Assembly: GCA_046328505.1 (NCBI GenBank)
Contig: JAXLWL010000002.1
Location: 744,001-808,000, forward strand
DNA length: 64,000 nucleotides
Source: JBDHWG01 sp046328505
Lineage (GTDB): Bacteria; Chloroflexota; Anaerolineae; Epilineales; JAHCIE01
Direction: 5' to 3'
Below are positions 53,798 through 62,867 of this stretch, piece by piece. A program made the translations under genes and the position numbers. The stretch's first letter is position 1. The number at the start of each line of letters is the position of its first letter. The notes beneath the pieces are model-generated. The model did no database searches, was not told the DNA's origin, and saw only the letters and a list, made by a program, of their open reading frames with translations.

Positions 53798-54574
53798 ATG
53801 CCGAACACGCCAACGTTCTTCGACTTTGCAGCTGAGGTCGGGATCACCAAACACTTAGGAGGCTGTGACGCCACCGATGAGCTTATGCAGATGTGCCACA
53901 TAGGCAACGACACACGCGTCCTGGACGTTGGCTGCGGGGTTGGGGTAACGCTCTGCTCCCTCGCCAGACGGTATCACAGTAGAGCGATCGGCGTGGATCT
54001 TCAAGGAGGAATGATCAGGCGATCCGAGGAAAAGGCCAAGAGAGAAGGTGTAATCGATAGCGTGGGCTTCGCACTAGCCAATGCTCAAGCTCTCCCTTTC
54101 GAAGACAACTTCTTCGATGCAGTCATTTCCGAATCGGTAACGGCCTTCCTCGAGGACAAACACAAGGCGGTCAACGAATATGTGCGTGTGACCAAGCCGG
54201 GGGGATATGTCGGCCTCAGCGAGGCGACTTGGCTAAAGATCCCGCCCCCGCCAGAATTGACTGCATGGGCATCACAGGACTTGGGTGCCAGCATTGAGCC
54301 ACTGACAGCGAGCCAGTGGGCCTGGCTTCTGGAAAGTGCTGGGATGGGAGATGTTGCTGCCGAAACTCGTACAATCAACGTACAAACCGAGCGCAAGCGA
54401 TTGCTCCGGCAGTATGGTTGGGGCGAAATGCTGAAGGTCCTCTACAGAGAACTCCTCCTCTATGCGTCAAGTTCAGCATATAGGGGATTCGTAAAAGCAA
54501 TCCGCGAGAACAAGATTACGCCAGTTGGCCTCGAGGAGCATTTCGGCTACGGGTTGTACGTTGGGCGAAAGTAG
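53798..54574 (+). CDS. Class I SAM-dependent methyltransferase, copy 1
   Basis: A 258-residue protein starting behind GGGAGGAG. Motif I is V-L-D-V-G-C-G-V-G-V-T (about residues 47-57), followed by the acidic end of strand 2 (G-V-D-L-Q-G-G-M) and the motif A-N-A-Q-A-L-P-F-E-D-N-F-F-D. It resembles methyltransferase 11 / UbiE-like enzymes. The substrate is unknown. The first 45 residues with V-G-I-T-K-H-L-G-G-C share spacing with the next gene, so the two are tandem paralogues. Confidence 0.88.
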   Translation: MPNTPTFFDFAAEVGITKHLGGCDATDELMQMCHIGNDTRVLDVGCGVGVTLCSLARRYHSRAIGVDLQGGMIRRSEEKAKREGVIDSVGFALANAQALPFEDNFFDAVISESVTAFLEDKHKAVNEYVRVTKPGGYVGLSEATWLKIPPPPELTAWASQDLGASIEPLTASQWAWLLESAGMGDVAAETRTINVQTERKRLLRQYGWGEMLKVLYRELLLYASSSAYRGFVKAIRENKITPVGLEEHFGYGLYVGRK

Positions 54575-54693
54575 CCGCGGCTGAAGGCTCGGTCTGACGG
54601 CCTCCGGTATTCCCGCGGCTCGGAATTACGTGTCGGTCAGTTCCACCGTGGCTATCGGGATCGTCGCTAGATGGTGCAACAGGGGAACGGTAC

Positions 54694-55473
54694 ATGACAA
54701 CACAACATAACGGTCCGCCTGGCATCGGCTATCTTGATATGCAAGCCTACGTCGGTATCACCAAACACAATGGTGGATATCCCGCCACGAAGGAATTGTT
54801 GTCGCTGTGCCACATCGGAGAAGCCCGAGACGTTTTGAATGTGGGCTGCGGAATTGGCGTCGCATCCGCTTTCATCGCCAAGAAGTACAAGTGCCGCGTC
54901 GTGGGCGTCGACATCTCAGAGAAGATGATTCGCTGGTCACGTCAGCGCGCCAAAGACGAGCGCGTCGAGGACAAAGTCGGAGTCGGGGTTGCCAGTGTGC
55001 TTGAACTGCCATTTGCAGCGGACCGGTTTGACGTGGTAGTGTGCGAATCCGTGCTTGCGTTTGTACAGGACAAGCGGCAAGCGATTCGCGAGTGCATCCG
55101 GGTGACCAAGACCGGCGGCTACGTGGGGCTAAATGAGGCATTCTTCGCGGCCGAGGCGTCTCCTGAGCTCGTTCCGAAAGTGCAGGATTCACTTGGTACA
55201 GACATTCCGACTGTTGCCGACTGGCAAGCGTTACGGAGCGAATCCGCCTTGCAGGAGAGGGTCGTCAGGCTCTACAAGATTGACCCCAGCACCGAGGTCA
55301 CGGACCGGCCCCAATGGGTAGGTTGGCGATGGGCTGTAAGAGCCTGGGGCCGGTTGTTGCGTTTGTATGTCACGAATCCCCAACTTCGGCAGTCTATCAG
55401 GGAGATGTTTGACGCTCCCGCGGAACTGATGCGGCACATGGGTTATGGGCTGTTCGTCGGCAGAAAGGAGTAG
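54694..55473 (+). CDS. Class I SAM-dependent methyltransferase, copy 2
   Basis: A 259-residue paralogue of the preceding gene: V-G-I-T-K-H-N-G-G-Y, then V-L-N-V-G-C-G-I-G-V-A (motif I, with Asn in place of the usual Asp) and G-V-D-I-S-E-K-M. The motif-IV-like region is L-P-F-A-A-D-R-F-D-V-V-V-C-E-S. The 119-bp gap has its own ribosome site. Together with the membrane methyltransferase that follows, it suggests a small-molecule or lipid modification locus. Confidence 0.88.
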   Translation: MTTQHNGPPGIGYLDMQAYVGITKHNGGYPATKELLSLCHIGEARDVLNVGCGIGVASAFIAKKYKCRVVGVDISEKMIRWSRQRAKDERVEDKVGVGVASVLELPFAADRFDVVVCESVLAFVQDKRQAIRECIRVTKTGGYVGLNEAFFAAEASPELVPKVQDSLGTDIPTVADWQALRSESALQERVVRLYKIDPSTEVTDRPQWVGWRWAVRAWGRLLRLYVTNPQLRQSIREMFDAPAELMRHMGYGLFVGRKE

Positions 55474-55537
55474 CGCTAGCCGGCCCAGCGCCTTTCGACC
55501 GTAACCAGCAGCCACGCCAAACTGAAGGTCATTCCAA

Positions 55538-56221
55538 ATGGACATGAAACTCATCGCCCGGTTTGCCCTACGCGAGACCATGGGTGTCCTTCTCATGGGG
55601 ATCGCGCTGTTTTGGTCAGCGGGCGATATCACCTGGTGGGCAGCCTGGGCACTCATCGCGGTGACTGTGGCCTGGATCGTGGCCACGGGCGTTGTCATCA
55701 TTCGCTCCCACCCCGACCTTCTGGCCGAGCGGCTCGGGCCGCGAAAGGGCGCCAAGAAGTGGGATACGACGCTCATGGGCTGCCACGGGGTTCTACAGCT
55801 CGCTATGCTTGTCGTTGCCGGGCTGGATTACCGCTATGGCTGGTCAGCCACAATTCCCCTCGCCGCTCAGATTGCCGCGCTCATTGTGTGTGCCCTCGGC
55901 TACGGGCTCGTCGTCTGGGCCACAGCGTCCAATGCCTTTTTCTCGCAGATCGTGCGCATCCAGACTGAGCGTGGCCACACAGTCGCTACCGGTGGTCCCT
56001 ATCACTATGTCCGTCACCCCGCGTACGCTGGCGGGATCCTGACCCAGGTATCCACGCCCATCATTCTTGTTTCGTGGTGGGCTCTGATCATCGGCATAGC
56101 GGACGCCTCTCTGATGATCCTGCGTACTACCCTAGAGGACCGCACCCTGATGATTGAGCTACCTGGCTTTCCCGAATACGCAGGCAGCGTCAGACATCGT
56201 CTGGTACCCGGCTTGTGGTAG
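55538..56221 (+). CDS. Isoprenylcysteine carboxyl methyltransferase-family membrane protein
   Basis: A 227-residue protein with about five membrane helices. The C-terminal part has the family signature G-P-Y-H-Y-V-R-H-P-A-Y-A-G-G-I-L, which binds SAM in ICMT/PEMT-like enzymes, and E-D-R-T-L-M-I-E-L-P-G-F-P-E-Y. Bacterial members methylate lipids or small hydrophobic acceptors; the substrate here is not known. It lies 64 bp after the second methyltransferase. Confidence 0.85.
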   Translation: MDMKLIARFALRETMGVLLMGIALFWSAGDITWWAAWALIAVTVAWIVATGVVIIRSHPDLLAERLGPRKGAKKWDTTLMGCHGVLQLAMLVVAGLDYRYGWSATIPLAAQIAALIVCALGYGLVVWATASNAFFSQIVRIQTERGHTVATGGPYHYVRHPAYAGGILTQVSTPIILVSWWALIIGIADASLMILRTTLEDRTLMIELPGFPEYAGSVRHRLVPGLW

Positions 56222-56535
56222 GTCTGCACATCCACATCTCTGCCGAAGATGCAACCGGCTGCCGGATAGATATGCGGGCACCCCGAGACGGCGACCATCT
56301 GGACGAGCTCCGCGCCGCGGACCGGGTGCTGACGCTTGAAAAGTCAAGGGCGTACGAGCAGGAGATGTCCGAGTCGATGACCAAAACGACGATAGGCGGG
56401 ACTCTGCTCGTGATGACTGAGGGGCCATCGCGGTCACTTGCTGTATCCGCACGGCCGTTGTAGAACAACTCCTTACGACGCGGCTGCAAGGCGTCCGCAG
56501 CCCCACCTGACTACCCCAGCTTCGGAGGCCTACCC
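56222..56535. other. Intergenic region, nothing recognised
   Basis: A 314-bp gap. An 82-codon plus-strand frame at 56215-56463 lacks a ribosome site and family resemblance, so it is not called. Confidence 0.4.
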
Positions 56536-56961
56536 ATGCTCATTCCTCAGGAGGTCCGAGAGCTTATAGCATCCGGCTGTCCCGGTCACCTCGTCACACT
56601 CAACCCCGATGGAGGCCCACAAGTGACCCTGGTGTGGCTCGGGCTAGATGGGGATGAGGTTGTCGTCGGCCACCTTCCCAAGAACCAGAAAGTCAAGAAC
56701 ATCTTGCGCGAACCTCGAGTTGCCGTCTCCATCCAGTCCGACACGAAGAATGCTATGGGTCTGATGGAATACGCCGTACTCTACGGGCATGCGCGCATCG
56801 AGGAAGGCGGTGCACCTGAGCTTTTGCAGAGGCTGGCCGAAGTCTATGTGGGGCCAGGCGTGAAGTTCCCGCCGATGGAGACTCCGCCAACTGGGTACGT
56901 CACGCGGATTCGAGTTGACAGGATTGGGGGCGTTGGCCCATGGGCCAGTGTGAGACACTAG
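56536..56961 (+). CDS. PPOX-class pyridoxamine-oxidase-fold (FMN/F420) protein
   Basis: A 141-residue protein with the split-barrel fold pattern: G-H-L-V-T-L-N-P-D-G-G-P-Q-V-T near residue 18, then K-V-K-N-I-L-R-E-P-R-V-A-V-S. These are typical of F420- or FMN-dependent PPOX proteins of Actinobacteria and Chloroflexota. Substrate unknown. The gap from 56962 to about 57200 holds no intact gene. Confidence 0.8.
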   Translation: MLIPQEVRELIASGCPGHLVTLNPDGGPQVTLVWLGLDGDEVVVGHLPKNQKVKNILREPRVAVSIQSDTKNAMGLMEYAVLYGHARIEEGGAPELLQRLAEVYVGPGVKFPPMETPPTGYVTRIRVDRIGGVGPWASVRH

Positions 56962-57199
56962 GATTCGAGGGCTACGGCGAGCTTGCCAGAGGTGCAGACT
57001 TTCTCATGGCTGCACAGCCGCGCGGAACAGGACATCGCAAACCGGGCCAGAGTGCAGATGGAATCGAAAATTGAGAATATCCCTGCCCGTAGATGTACAC
57101 GCAATATCGGCTTCACGTTGAGAGACGGCCTGGAACACGGCGCCATCTCCGTCTCCCAAGTGGGTGCGTGAGACAGGCGCTGCACGCACGCGCCCGTGT

Positions 57200-57820
57200 C
57201 GGCACCCAGACAGCCTTCGTGGACTTGAGCGAGGCAGTTGCTTACACTGCGGCGTCATCACACTGCCAACGAGTTTCTCGACTGGGATACTATACTGCAC
57301 GTTCTCACCTGCTCCAACGTAGTGGAGCAGGTGAGGTGCTGCTCTCGCCCGCGGTAGTCTGCGCGGCGTGAACCGCAGCGATGAGTATTTACCGCGACCG
57401 CTTCCCTGGATCCACGCCCGCTTCCCCGACGAGCGTAGTGTCCGCGACCTACCTACCGATGCCGACACGCTCCTCGCCAAGGTTCTGAACCTGATGGATC
57501 GCCAACAGCAGGTCAACCAGGCGGGGGCCGTCGTCTACCGCTACCTGAGCCTGGGACATCCTCCGGCCCGCCTTTTGGCGACTCTTGGCCATGCCCTCTT
57601 GCGCACGGACTCGCTGTTCCATACCTACCAGATGCTCGAAGCGGGCTACCGTCAATACGGCATTCCAGTGCTGTCGCGGCCCGACCTGGCGCCGATCGTT
57701 CTTGTGGGTGTGGCGCGCCACATCGCGGCACACTGCCCAGTAGCCCGAGCAATGCTCCAGACTGCGAATATCGCCATGCGCCTGCACCGGGGCGATGACC
57801 TGACCGTCGAGTCAGACTGA
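57200..57820 (+). pseudogene. Frameshifted relic related to the C-terminal part of Rieske-associated proteins
   Basis: Three frames give consecutive parts of one protein. L-S-E-A-V-A-Y-T-A-A (near 57222) is followed by H-T-A-N-E-F-L-D-W-D-T-I-L-H (near 57255). A-A-M-S-I-Y-R-D-R-F-L comes next (near 57375), and then the intact frame 57368-57820 with L-M-D-R-Q-Q-Q-V-N-Q-A-G and D-S-L-F-H-T-Y-Q-M-L-E-A. In my recollection this order occurs C-terminal to Rieske-type domains in actinobacterial and Chloroflexota proteins; no Rieske CxH motif is visible here. The GTG at 57368 could still start a 150-residue protein. Confidence 0.5.
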
Positions 57821-57912
57821 ATGCGCCATCCGCGAGCAGAGCGTGGACGGGCGGGATATTCGGCGGGACAGGGCCTGAAAGGTTGGTCGCTGTCCAATCA
57901 GAGCGACTTTGC

Positions 57913-59163
57913 TTACCCGGCGGCTGCCCGGACAGGTGCCGCGCCGTTATTCGCCGCAGTCTGTACCACAGCAAGAGATGGTTCCCGCTCAGGGTCCGGT
58001 GAACCGCCATTGATGTAGTCGAACAGCCTCGGCCACTCGTAATGTGGTACATCGGGATTCAGCAACACGAAAGGTTCAGCATCGCTGTTCCCGCCACGCC
58101 TGCGGCCCCGTCGTTGGTGGCGCGCGAGGGGGTTCAGGTAGTGGGCGCCGAGCAGATGGCCCCACGCGCCGTCATGCCGATACATCGGGCCGGCAAGTTC
58201 GATGCCGCGCTCGTGCGCGTCGGGCGCGAGCATGCCCAACCGCGCGACGATGTCGAACTCGTTGCCGTAGCTCTCAATCCAGGGTAGGGGGGGCACGCCA
58301 CTTTCCGGACCGCGCAAGTATGGAATCTGGTTCGCGCAGTTGGCGAAGAGGTAGACCTCGAGCTTCGCGAGCTCGTCATCATGAAGCGGCGCGAAGTCAC
58401 CCAGGTCCACCCGCGTGTGGTCGGGGTACACGAATTCTGGAGGAGCGAACCCCAATGGCATAAGCTCCTCCATCAGCCCCCGTTCGCCAATTCCGGGCCT
58501 TGGCCCTTTGTAGACCCCCCTCAGCAAGCGAAGGATATTCGCCATGATAATAGTACCCTGGGAATGCGCAATCACAACCACGCGTGACTTGTGCGAGTCC
58601 TTGAGCGCGTCGTAGAGCAGTGGGAACGCGACGACGGCCGGCTCCACATTCCAGCTCGCCTGTTTGCCCACTGCGCATTCGAACAGGTCGAAAGGCCACG
58701 AGTCGGTAGCGTTCCAAATCATCGTGATGGGACGGTGGAACAGCTGAGCCAGGTAAGCGCTATTGAGCTGGGCGACCGCGTCGTTGGTCATGATGCCGTT
58801 GATGAAGAACCAGGCCTCATCCGGAGATGACGTGACGCTGCCGTTGTGATCTGGGCGCTGGAGAATGACCGACGGCTCCCAGAACACCCGGTTTAGTTGC
58901 GGCGGTCCGAACACTGGTGGATTGCGAGGGATTGCCGGCACATTGACTTGCCACAGGAACCGAATCGCACGCCCCAAGCGCCAAGGGTTGGCGAGCGTGA
59001 ACTCAGAAAAACGATCGTCAACCCTGACCCATGTTGACGGAAAGCCTAATACGGAGAAAATGTAGAGGGGCGGGATGCCAGTGACAGCGTCACGCGAGAT
59101 TGACAACAGCGTCTCGAAGCCGTCCAGGTTTCTTCTCAGTGATTGGAGAATGGGAGGGTTCAT
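57913..59163 (-). CDS. Alpha/beta-hydrolase (lipase-like) protein
   Basis: A 416-residue protein. The ATG at 59163 follows AGGAG. The nucleophile elbow is A-H-S-Q-G (Ser201) in V-V-V-I-A-H-S-Q-G-T-I-I-M-A-N, as in lipases and other esterases acting on hydrophobic substrates. An N-terminal hydrophobic helix (I-P-P-L-Y-I-F-S-V-L-G) may be a membrane-associated segment. A region with F-I-N-G-I-M-T-N precedes the elbow. The C-terminus is low-complexity. It is divergent from the next hydrolase, which has a similar activity but little sequence in common. Confidence 0.75.
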   Translation of the reverse strand: MNPPILQSLRRNLDGFETLLSISRDAVTGIPPLYIFSVLGFPSTWVRVDDRFSEFTLANPWRLGRAIRFLWQVNVPAIPRNPPVFGPPQLNRVFWEPSVILQRPDHNGSVTSSPDEAWFFINGIMTNDAVAQLNSAYLAQLFHRPITMIWNATDSWPFDLFECAVGKQASWNVEPAVVAFPLLYDALKDSHKSRVVVIAHSQGTIIMANILRLLRGVYKGPRPGIGERGLMEELMPLGFAPPEFVYPDHTRVDLGDFAPLHDDELAKLEVYLFANCANQIPYLRGPESGVPPLPWIESYGNEFDIVARLGMLAPDAHERGIELAGPMYRHDGAWGHLLGAHYLNPLARHQRRGRRRGGNSDAEPFVLLNPDVPHYEWPRLFDYINGGSPDPEREPSLAVVQTAANNGAAPVRAAAG

Positions 59164-59274
59164 GACTCTGGCTCCTGAGCGCACTTACTGACTGGCGGGA
59201 CCTCTATCTGCAGTATACCACGATTCGAGCCCCCAAAGATGAGAGTTTTGTGCACCAGACCCACGGGAGGACAG

Positions 59275-60636
59275 ATGGCAAACGCATCCATCATCGGACC
59301 ATTTCACATTCTGGCCCCGACGTCAAGCACGCCCATACTGTGGTACATGATGCCCTTCGATCAGAATGGGTTGTGCACGGCGCCCGAGACACGTGCGATG
59401 CTAATCAGCGCGATTCAGGACGAACACTACACTGACGTCTTCCTGTTCAGTCACGGCTGGAACAACACCTGGGATACCGCCACGGCGAACTACGCGGCCT
59501 TCATGAGCGGGTACGCGGACATGGTTCAGGCCCAGAGCCTGACCTACCCTCGCCCCTTCCGGCCCCTGCTCGTCGGCGTCTACTGGCCGAGCATTGAGTT
59601 CATTCGCCAGGATGAGGAACCGCCCGACGTGCGCGAGCTCGCGGCGGACGACGACACGCGGACCGACCTCTCCATTGCCGCGGATCATCATGACGCGACA
59701 TGGATTGCCGCCGGTCTCGCCCCGCAGGATGCCACGCGGTTCACCGAGCTGGCGAGCCAGGACCGGTTGACCGAGGCCGAGGCGCTGGAAATGGCGCGAG
59801 TGCTGCTGCCGGCCTATCAGGGAAGCGGCGTGGGGCCGCAGGAGATACCGTCCGACGGACAAGTGAAGACGGCAGAGGCCGTGATGGATCTTTGGCGCCA
59901 GACACTGTCTTCAAGTTCAGCCGGTACCGCAGGGCAGACCGACGAAGCGCTCGGCGCCGGTGACAGGGATCTCGCCGCCAATATCCTCAGTTTCGACCCA
60001 CGCGATATCCTCAGGGTCGTGACCTTTCTCAAAATGAAGGATCGGGCAGGCGTCGTCGGTGTCAACGGGGTAGGGCCGCTCCTGGCGGACCTGCTGGCAG
60101 CCAACGCGACCGCACGCATCCACCTGCTTGGCCACTCGTACGGATGCCGGGTCGTCCTGTCGGCGCTCTGCGCGCAACCGGTTAGCCGCAAGGCCAACTC
60201 CGCGCTCCTACTGCAGCCCGCCGTGTCCTGCATGTGCTTCGCCGACAACGTCCTGGGTACGGGCCAACCTGGCGGATTTCGAGCAGCGATGGAGCGTGTG
60301 GAGCAGCCCATTCTTGTGACCTACTCGCGCCGCGATCTGCCGCTGCACACCCTTTACCAGTTCGTCGTCCGCCGGGCAGGCGATGTCGGTGAAATTGGCG
60401 GCGAGAGAGGCCTGGAGGCGCCCCCGGATCCCCATGCTGCCCTGGGCGGGTATGGGCCGGTCGGTTGCGCGGACGAGTGCGACGACATGGTGATGCCGGC
60501 GCCAGGCGAAGGATACAGTTTGCCTGCGGTCGCTCGGGTCGTCGGGCTGGACGGGACCGAGTACATTTTCGGCCACAGCGACATCAGCAACGCGGCGACC
60601 TGGTGGGCGTTGTACAGCCAGGTCGCCGCGCAATAA
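59275..60636 (+). CDS. Alpha/beta hydrolase (esterase/lipase-like)
   Basis: A 453-residue protein. The ATG at 59275 has GGGAGG. The oxyanion-hole strand F-L-F-S-H-G-W-N-N (58-64) and the elbow L-L-G-H-S-Y-G (Ser288) are far apart, with an insertion of about 150 residues rich in acidic residues. F-G-H-S-D-I near the end could hold the catalytic His. Proteins of this type occur in gene clusters with caspase-like and CHAT proteins. No signal peptide, so cytoplasmic. Confidence 0.8.
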   Translation: MANASIIGPFHILAPTSSTPILWYMMPFDQNGLCTAPETRAMLISAIQDEHYTDVFLFSHGWNNTWDTATANYAAFMSGYADMVQAQSLTYPRPFRPLLVGVYWPSIEFIRQDEEPPDVRELAADDDTRTDLSIAADHHDATWIAAGLAPQDATRFTELASQDRLTEAEALEMARVLLPAYQGSGVGPQEIPSDGQVKTAEAVMDLWRQTLSSSSAGTAGQTDEALGAGDRDLAANILSFDPRDILRVVTFLKMKDRAGVVGVNGVGPLLADLLAANATARIHLLGHSYGCRVVLSALCAQPVSRKANSALLLQPAVSCMCFADNVLGTGQPGGFRAAMERVEQPILVTYSRRDLPLHTLYQFVVRRAGDVGEIGGERGLEAPPDPHAALGGYGPVGCADECDDMVMPAPGEGYSLPAVARVVGLDGTEYIFGHSDISNAATWWALYSQVAAQ

Positions 60637-60673
60637 CCGCAAACCGTTGAACATGGGCCTGCCCGAAAATGCG

Positions 60674-61663
60674 CTAGAGAGGCGACTGCGCGGGCTGGGC
60701 AACCTTCGTGACGCGAACGGGAAGCTCGACGGTCGTCCACAGGACGCGCGGCGTCGCCGCGTCACTCACGTCGAAGCCGCCCCGTCCGGCCCCTCGGCTG
60801 GGCAGCGCCGCGTCAATAACGTCCTGCACCGTGTACTTCTGTGCCAGGCTCGCCAGGTCTATCGCTGTGCCGGCGTTGGTCGCGAACGCCTTGAAGGTGT
60901 GCAGGCTCTCGGTCTGCTCGGGTCGGCTCAAGCGAAGCCTGAAAGCGCGCAGGTCGCTTCCGAAACCGATGGTTTTCTCGTTGCCCGGCGCCATGTTACT
61001 CTCGGCGTTCGCCGAGGGCCAGAGCGGCAAGATGTTGCCGTCGTTTGAGCAGACGAGGATTCCGACCGTCAGGCTGGTGGGGCAGGTCGGGCTGATCTTG
61101 ACTTTCAGCATGAGGTTGTCGGTATTGGTAACGTTGCACACGTCGGCAGCGTTGGGCTGAACGGGTTGCGCCGCCTGAGGGTCGTTAGGGTTGTTGAACA
61201 TCGCCTGTCCATCGGCCCCGGCGAGCAGGGTCAGACTGAGGGCATTGCGCAGCGAGTCGTCGGTGTTGCGGCGGGTCAGGATGGCCCAGTACTTGGCCCA
61301 CTGGACCAATCCAAGCCCTAGCGCGGTTCCCAACGTGGGGGCGTCTTCGACGTTAGGCCCCGGGACTTCCGCAATCATATCGTTTGGGACCGGCTCATCC
61401 GTCGTCGAGCTGTACGGGACGAGGACCCAACCGTTGTCCCGCGGATTAGGCCGCACCTCGAAGTCCGGGCGCGTTTTGTCAGGGTTGAGCATGACGAAGT
61501 CTCTGACACCGGATGCCTGGCGAATCGCCTGCGCGATGGAATCTGGCACGTCGGTGAGCTGCACGCCGATCTTCGGGGCCTGGTCGGCGGGCTTGAGAAG
61601 GCGGGCGCGCGACTGGTCGACAACGGGAGACGCGCCGCTGATAACGTGGGCCTGGCTTGTCAC
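60674..61663 (-). CDS. C-terminal half of a caspase-associated protein, split by a frameshift
   Basis: A 329-residue frame starting with GTG that overlaps the caspase stop. Upstream of the GTG this frame is open and reads G-G-A-Q-V-D-D-A-D-L, exactly what would continue the caspase reading P-P-G-T-S-D-F-S-A-A-K. The part beginning R-P-N-P-R-D-N-G-W-V-L-V-P-Y and the S-L-T-V-G-I-L-V-C-S-N-D-G-N segment resembles a surface/effector-like beta domain. I infer one ancestral protein of about 700 residues; the break may be a true mutation, a sequencing error or a programmed frameshift. Confidence 0.7.
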   Translation of the reverse strand: MTSQAHVISGASPVVDQSRARLLKPADQAPKIGVQLTDVPDSIAQAIRQASGVRDFVMLNPDKTRPDFEVRPNPRDNGWVLVPYSSTTDEPVPNDMIAEVPGPNVEDAPTLGTALGLGLVQWAKYWAILTRRNTDDSLRNALSLTLLAGADGQAMFNNPNDPQAAQPVQPNAADVCNVTNTDNLMLKVKISPTCPTSLTVGILVCSNDGNILPLWPSANAESNMAPGNEKTIGFGSDLRAFRLRLSRPEQTESLHTFKAFATNAGTAIDLASLAQKYTVQDVIDAALPSRGAGRGGFDVSDAATPRVLWTTVELPVRVTKVAQPAQSPL

Positions 61664-62799
61664 AAGGTCCGCGTCGTCAACCTGGGCACCGCCTGCTGCT
61701 TGGCCGCTGAAAAGTCGCTCGTGCCAGGGGGGTAAATTCCGACCTGTGCGCCGGCGCCTAAACCGTGCAGCCTCCCACCGCTGAGCTGCAAGATCTTACT
61801 ACCCTGCGCGACGGTCACCGTGAAACCCGGGTCATACGGACGCCAGCTCCCGCCGAAAAGCGGACGCTCGGCCCGCCCTTCCAGCGTCGGGGTCTGGTCC
61901 GAGTACGCCGCATTGACGGATTGGCGGACATGTGGGTAGAGGGTTTGCCATATCGTCGCGGCGGTGTCGTCAGGCTTCACCCCGCGGAGACTATCCAGCA
62001 GGAAGTAGGTCAGAGCGCCATTCGTAGGCGCGCCGCGCGGGAACTCCTTGGAAGTCTCGACGTCGCGGCAGCCTGAGAGCACGATCAGGTTCTCCTGGTC
62101 GCCCATACTCGTCGCCCAACCGCCGGAGTCGAGGCCGCGTGCGTCGCCGGCGAGGTCAGCCGGGGTCAGAGCATGCTGTGTGACGAGCTCCTGCCAACCT
62201 TCAGGCGACACTTCGCCCGAGATTGTCCGCACGAGGGTGGTGTCGTCATCGCCCAGCCCACGGGTCGCCCCACCGGAGTGGCATGAGTCTGGAACGATGG
62301 TCACAATGGCGCCCTTGCTCAGAAGCGCCTGGATCGCCTGGTTCAGTTCACGGTTGATGATCAGGGTATCGGTGACCAGCTTGCTGTTCGCGTCGAAGCG
62401 AACATCCATAGCCGCGATTGCGCCAATCTGTTCGCTGGCATTCTGGGGATTGCTAATGCGCACGCCATGGCCGGAGTTGTAGATGACGACCTCATCGCCG
62501 GCCTGGATGCCGTCGCTCAGGCCCGTAAGCGTCTGCCGTATGCCGCGACTGTCCGGCGCGCCTACCGTGCCCAGACCGGACGGCAGCGGCCGGCCGTCTA
62601 GCTCGGAAAGCAGCAAGCGAACGTTGCCGGCCGGGAAGCCCGCGTGATCTATCAGGACGCCCCGGACGTCGAGGATGTCTTTGACGCAGCCATGGAGCTG
62701 GCTGGTCAGCCCAAGCTGGGGGTACTTGTTGATGCCGATAAGCAGAGCGCGCCGCGAAGCGCTGGTGTTCGTAGCGGGTTGCTGCGGACTCATCGCCAT
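61660..62799 (-). CDS. Caspase-like (peptidase C14, metacaspase-type) protease
   Basis: A 379-residue protein. The catalytic His111 lies in V-V-I-Y-N-S-G-H-G and the nucleophile Cys173 in V-P-D-S-C-H-S-G, the dyad signature of prokaryotic caspase homologues. The N-terminal beta strand R-A-L-L-I-G-I-N-K-Y is standard. An ATG at 62799 directly abuts GGAGG; the next ATG at 62793 is better spaced. The C-terminal part (from about residue 320) seems to have been joined in frame to the next gene originally. It is cytoplasmic. Confidence 0.88.
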   Translation of the reverse strand: MAMSPQQPATNTSASRRALLIGINKYPQLGLTSQLHGCVKDILDVRGVLIDHAGFPAGNVRLLLSELDGRPLPSGLGTVGAPDSRGIRQTLTGLSDGIQAGDEVVIYNSGHGVRISNPQNASEQIGAIAAMDVRFDANSKLVTDTLIINRELNQAIQALLSKGAIVTIVPDSCHSGGATRGLGDDDTTLVRTISGEVSPEGWQELVTQHALTPADLAGDARGLDSGGWATSMGDQENLIVLSGCRDVETSKEFPRGAPTNGALTYFLLDSLRGVKPDDTAATIWQTLYPHVRQSVNAAYSDQTPTLEGRAERPLFGGSWRPYDPGFTVTVAQGSKILQLSGGRLHGLGAGAQVGIYPPGTSDFSAAKQQAVPRLTTRTL

Positions 62800-62867
62800 A
62801 TCCTCCTATGTGTACAAAGTGAACGTGACCCTGCACCATGCCGAGAGCATCGGTTCCGCTCGCGGTC

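Noticed and set aside
56215..56463. An 82-codon plus-strand frame after the ICMT-family gene
   Set aside because: Overlaps the upstream stop, lacks a ribosome site and shows no family resemblance.
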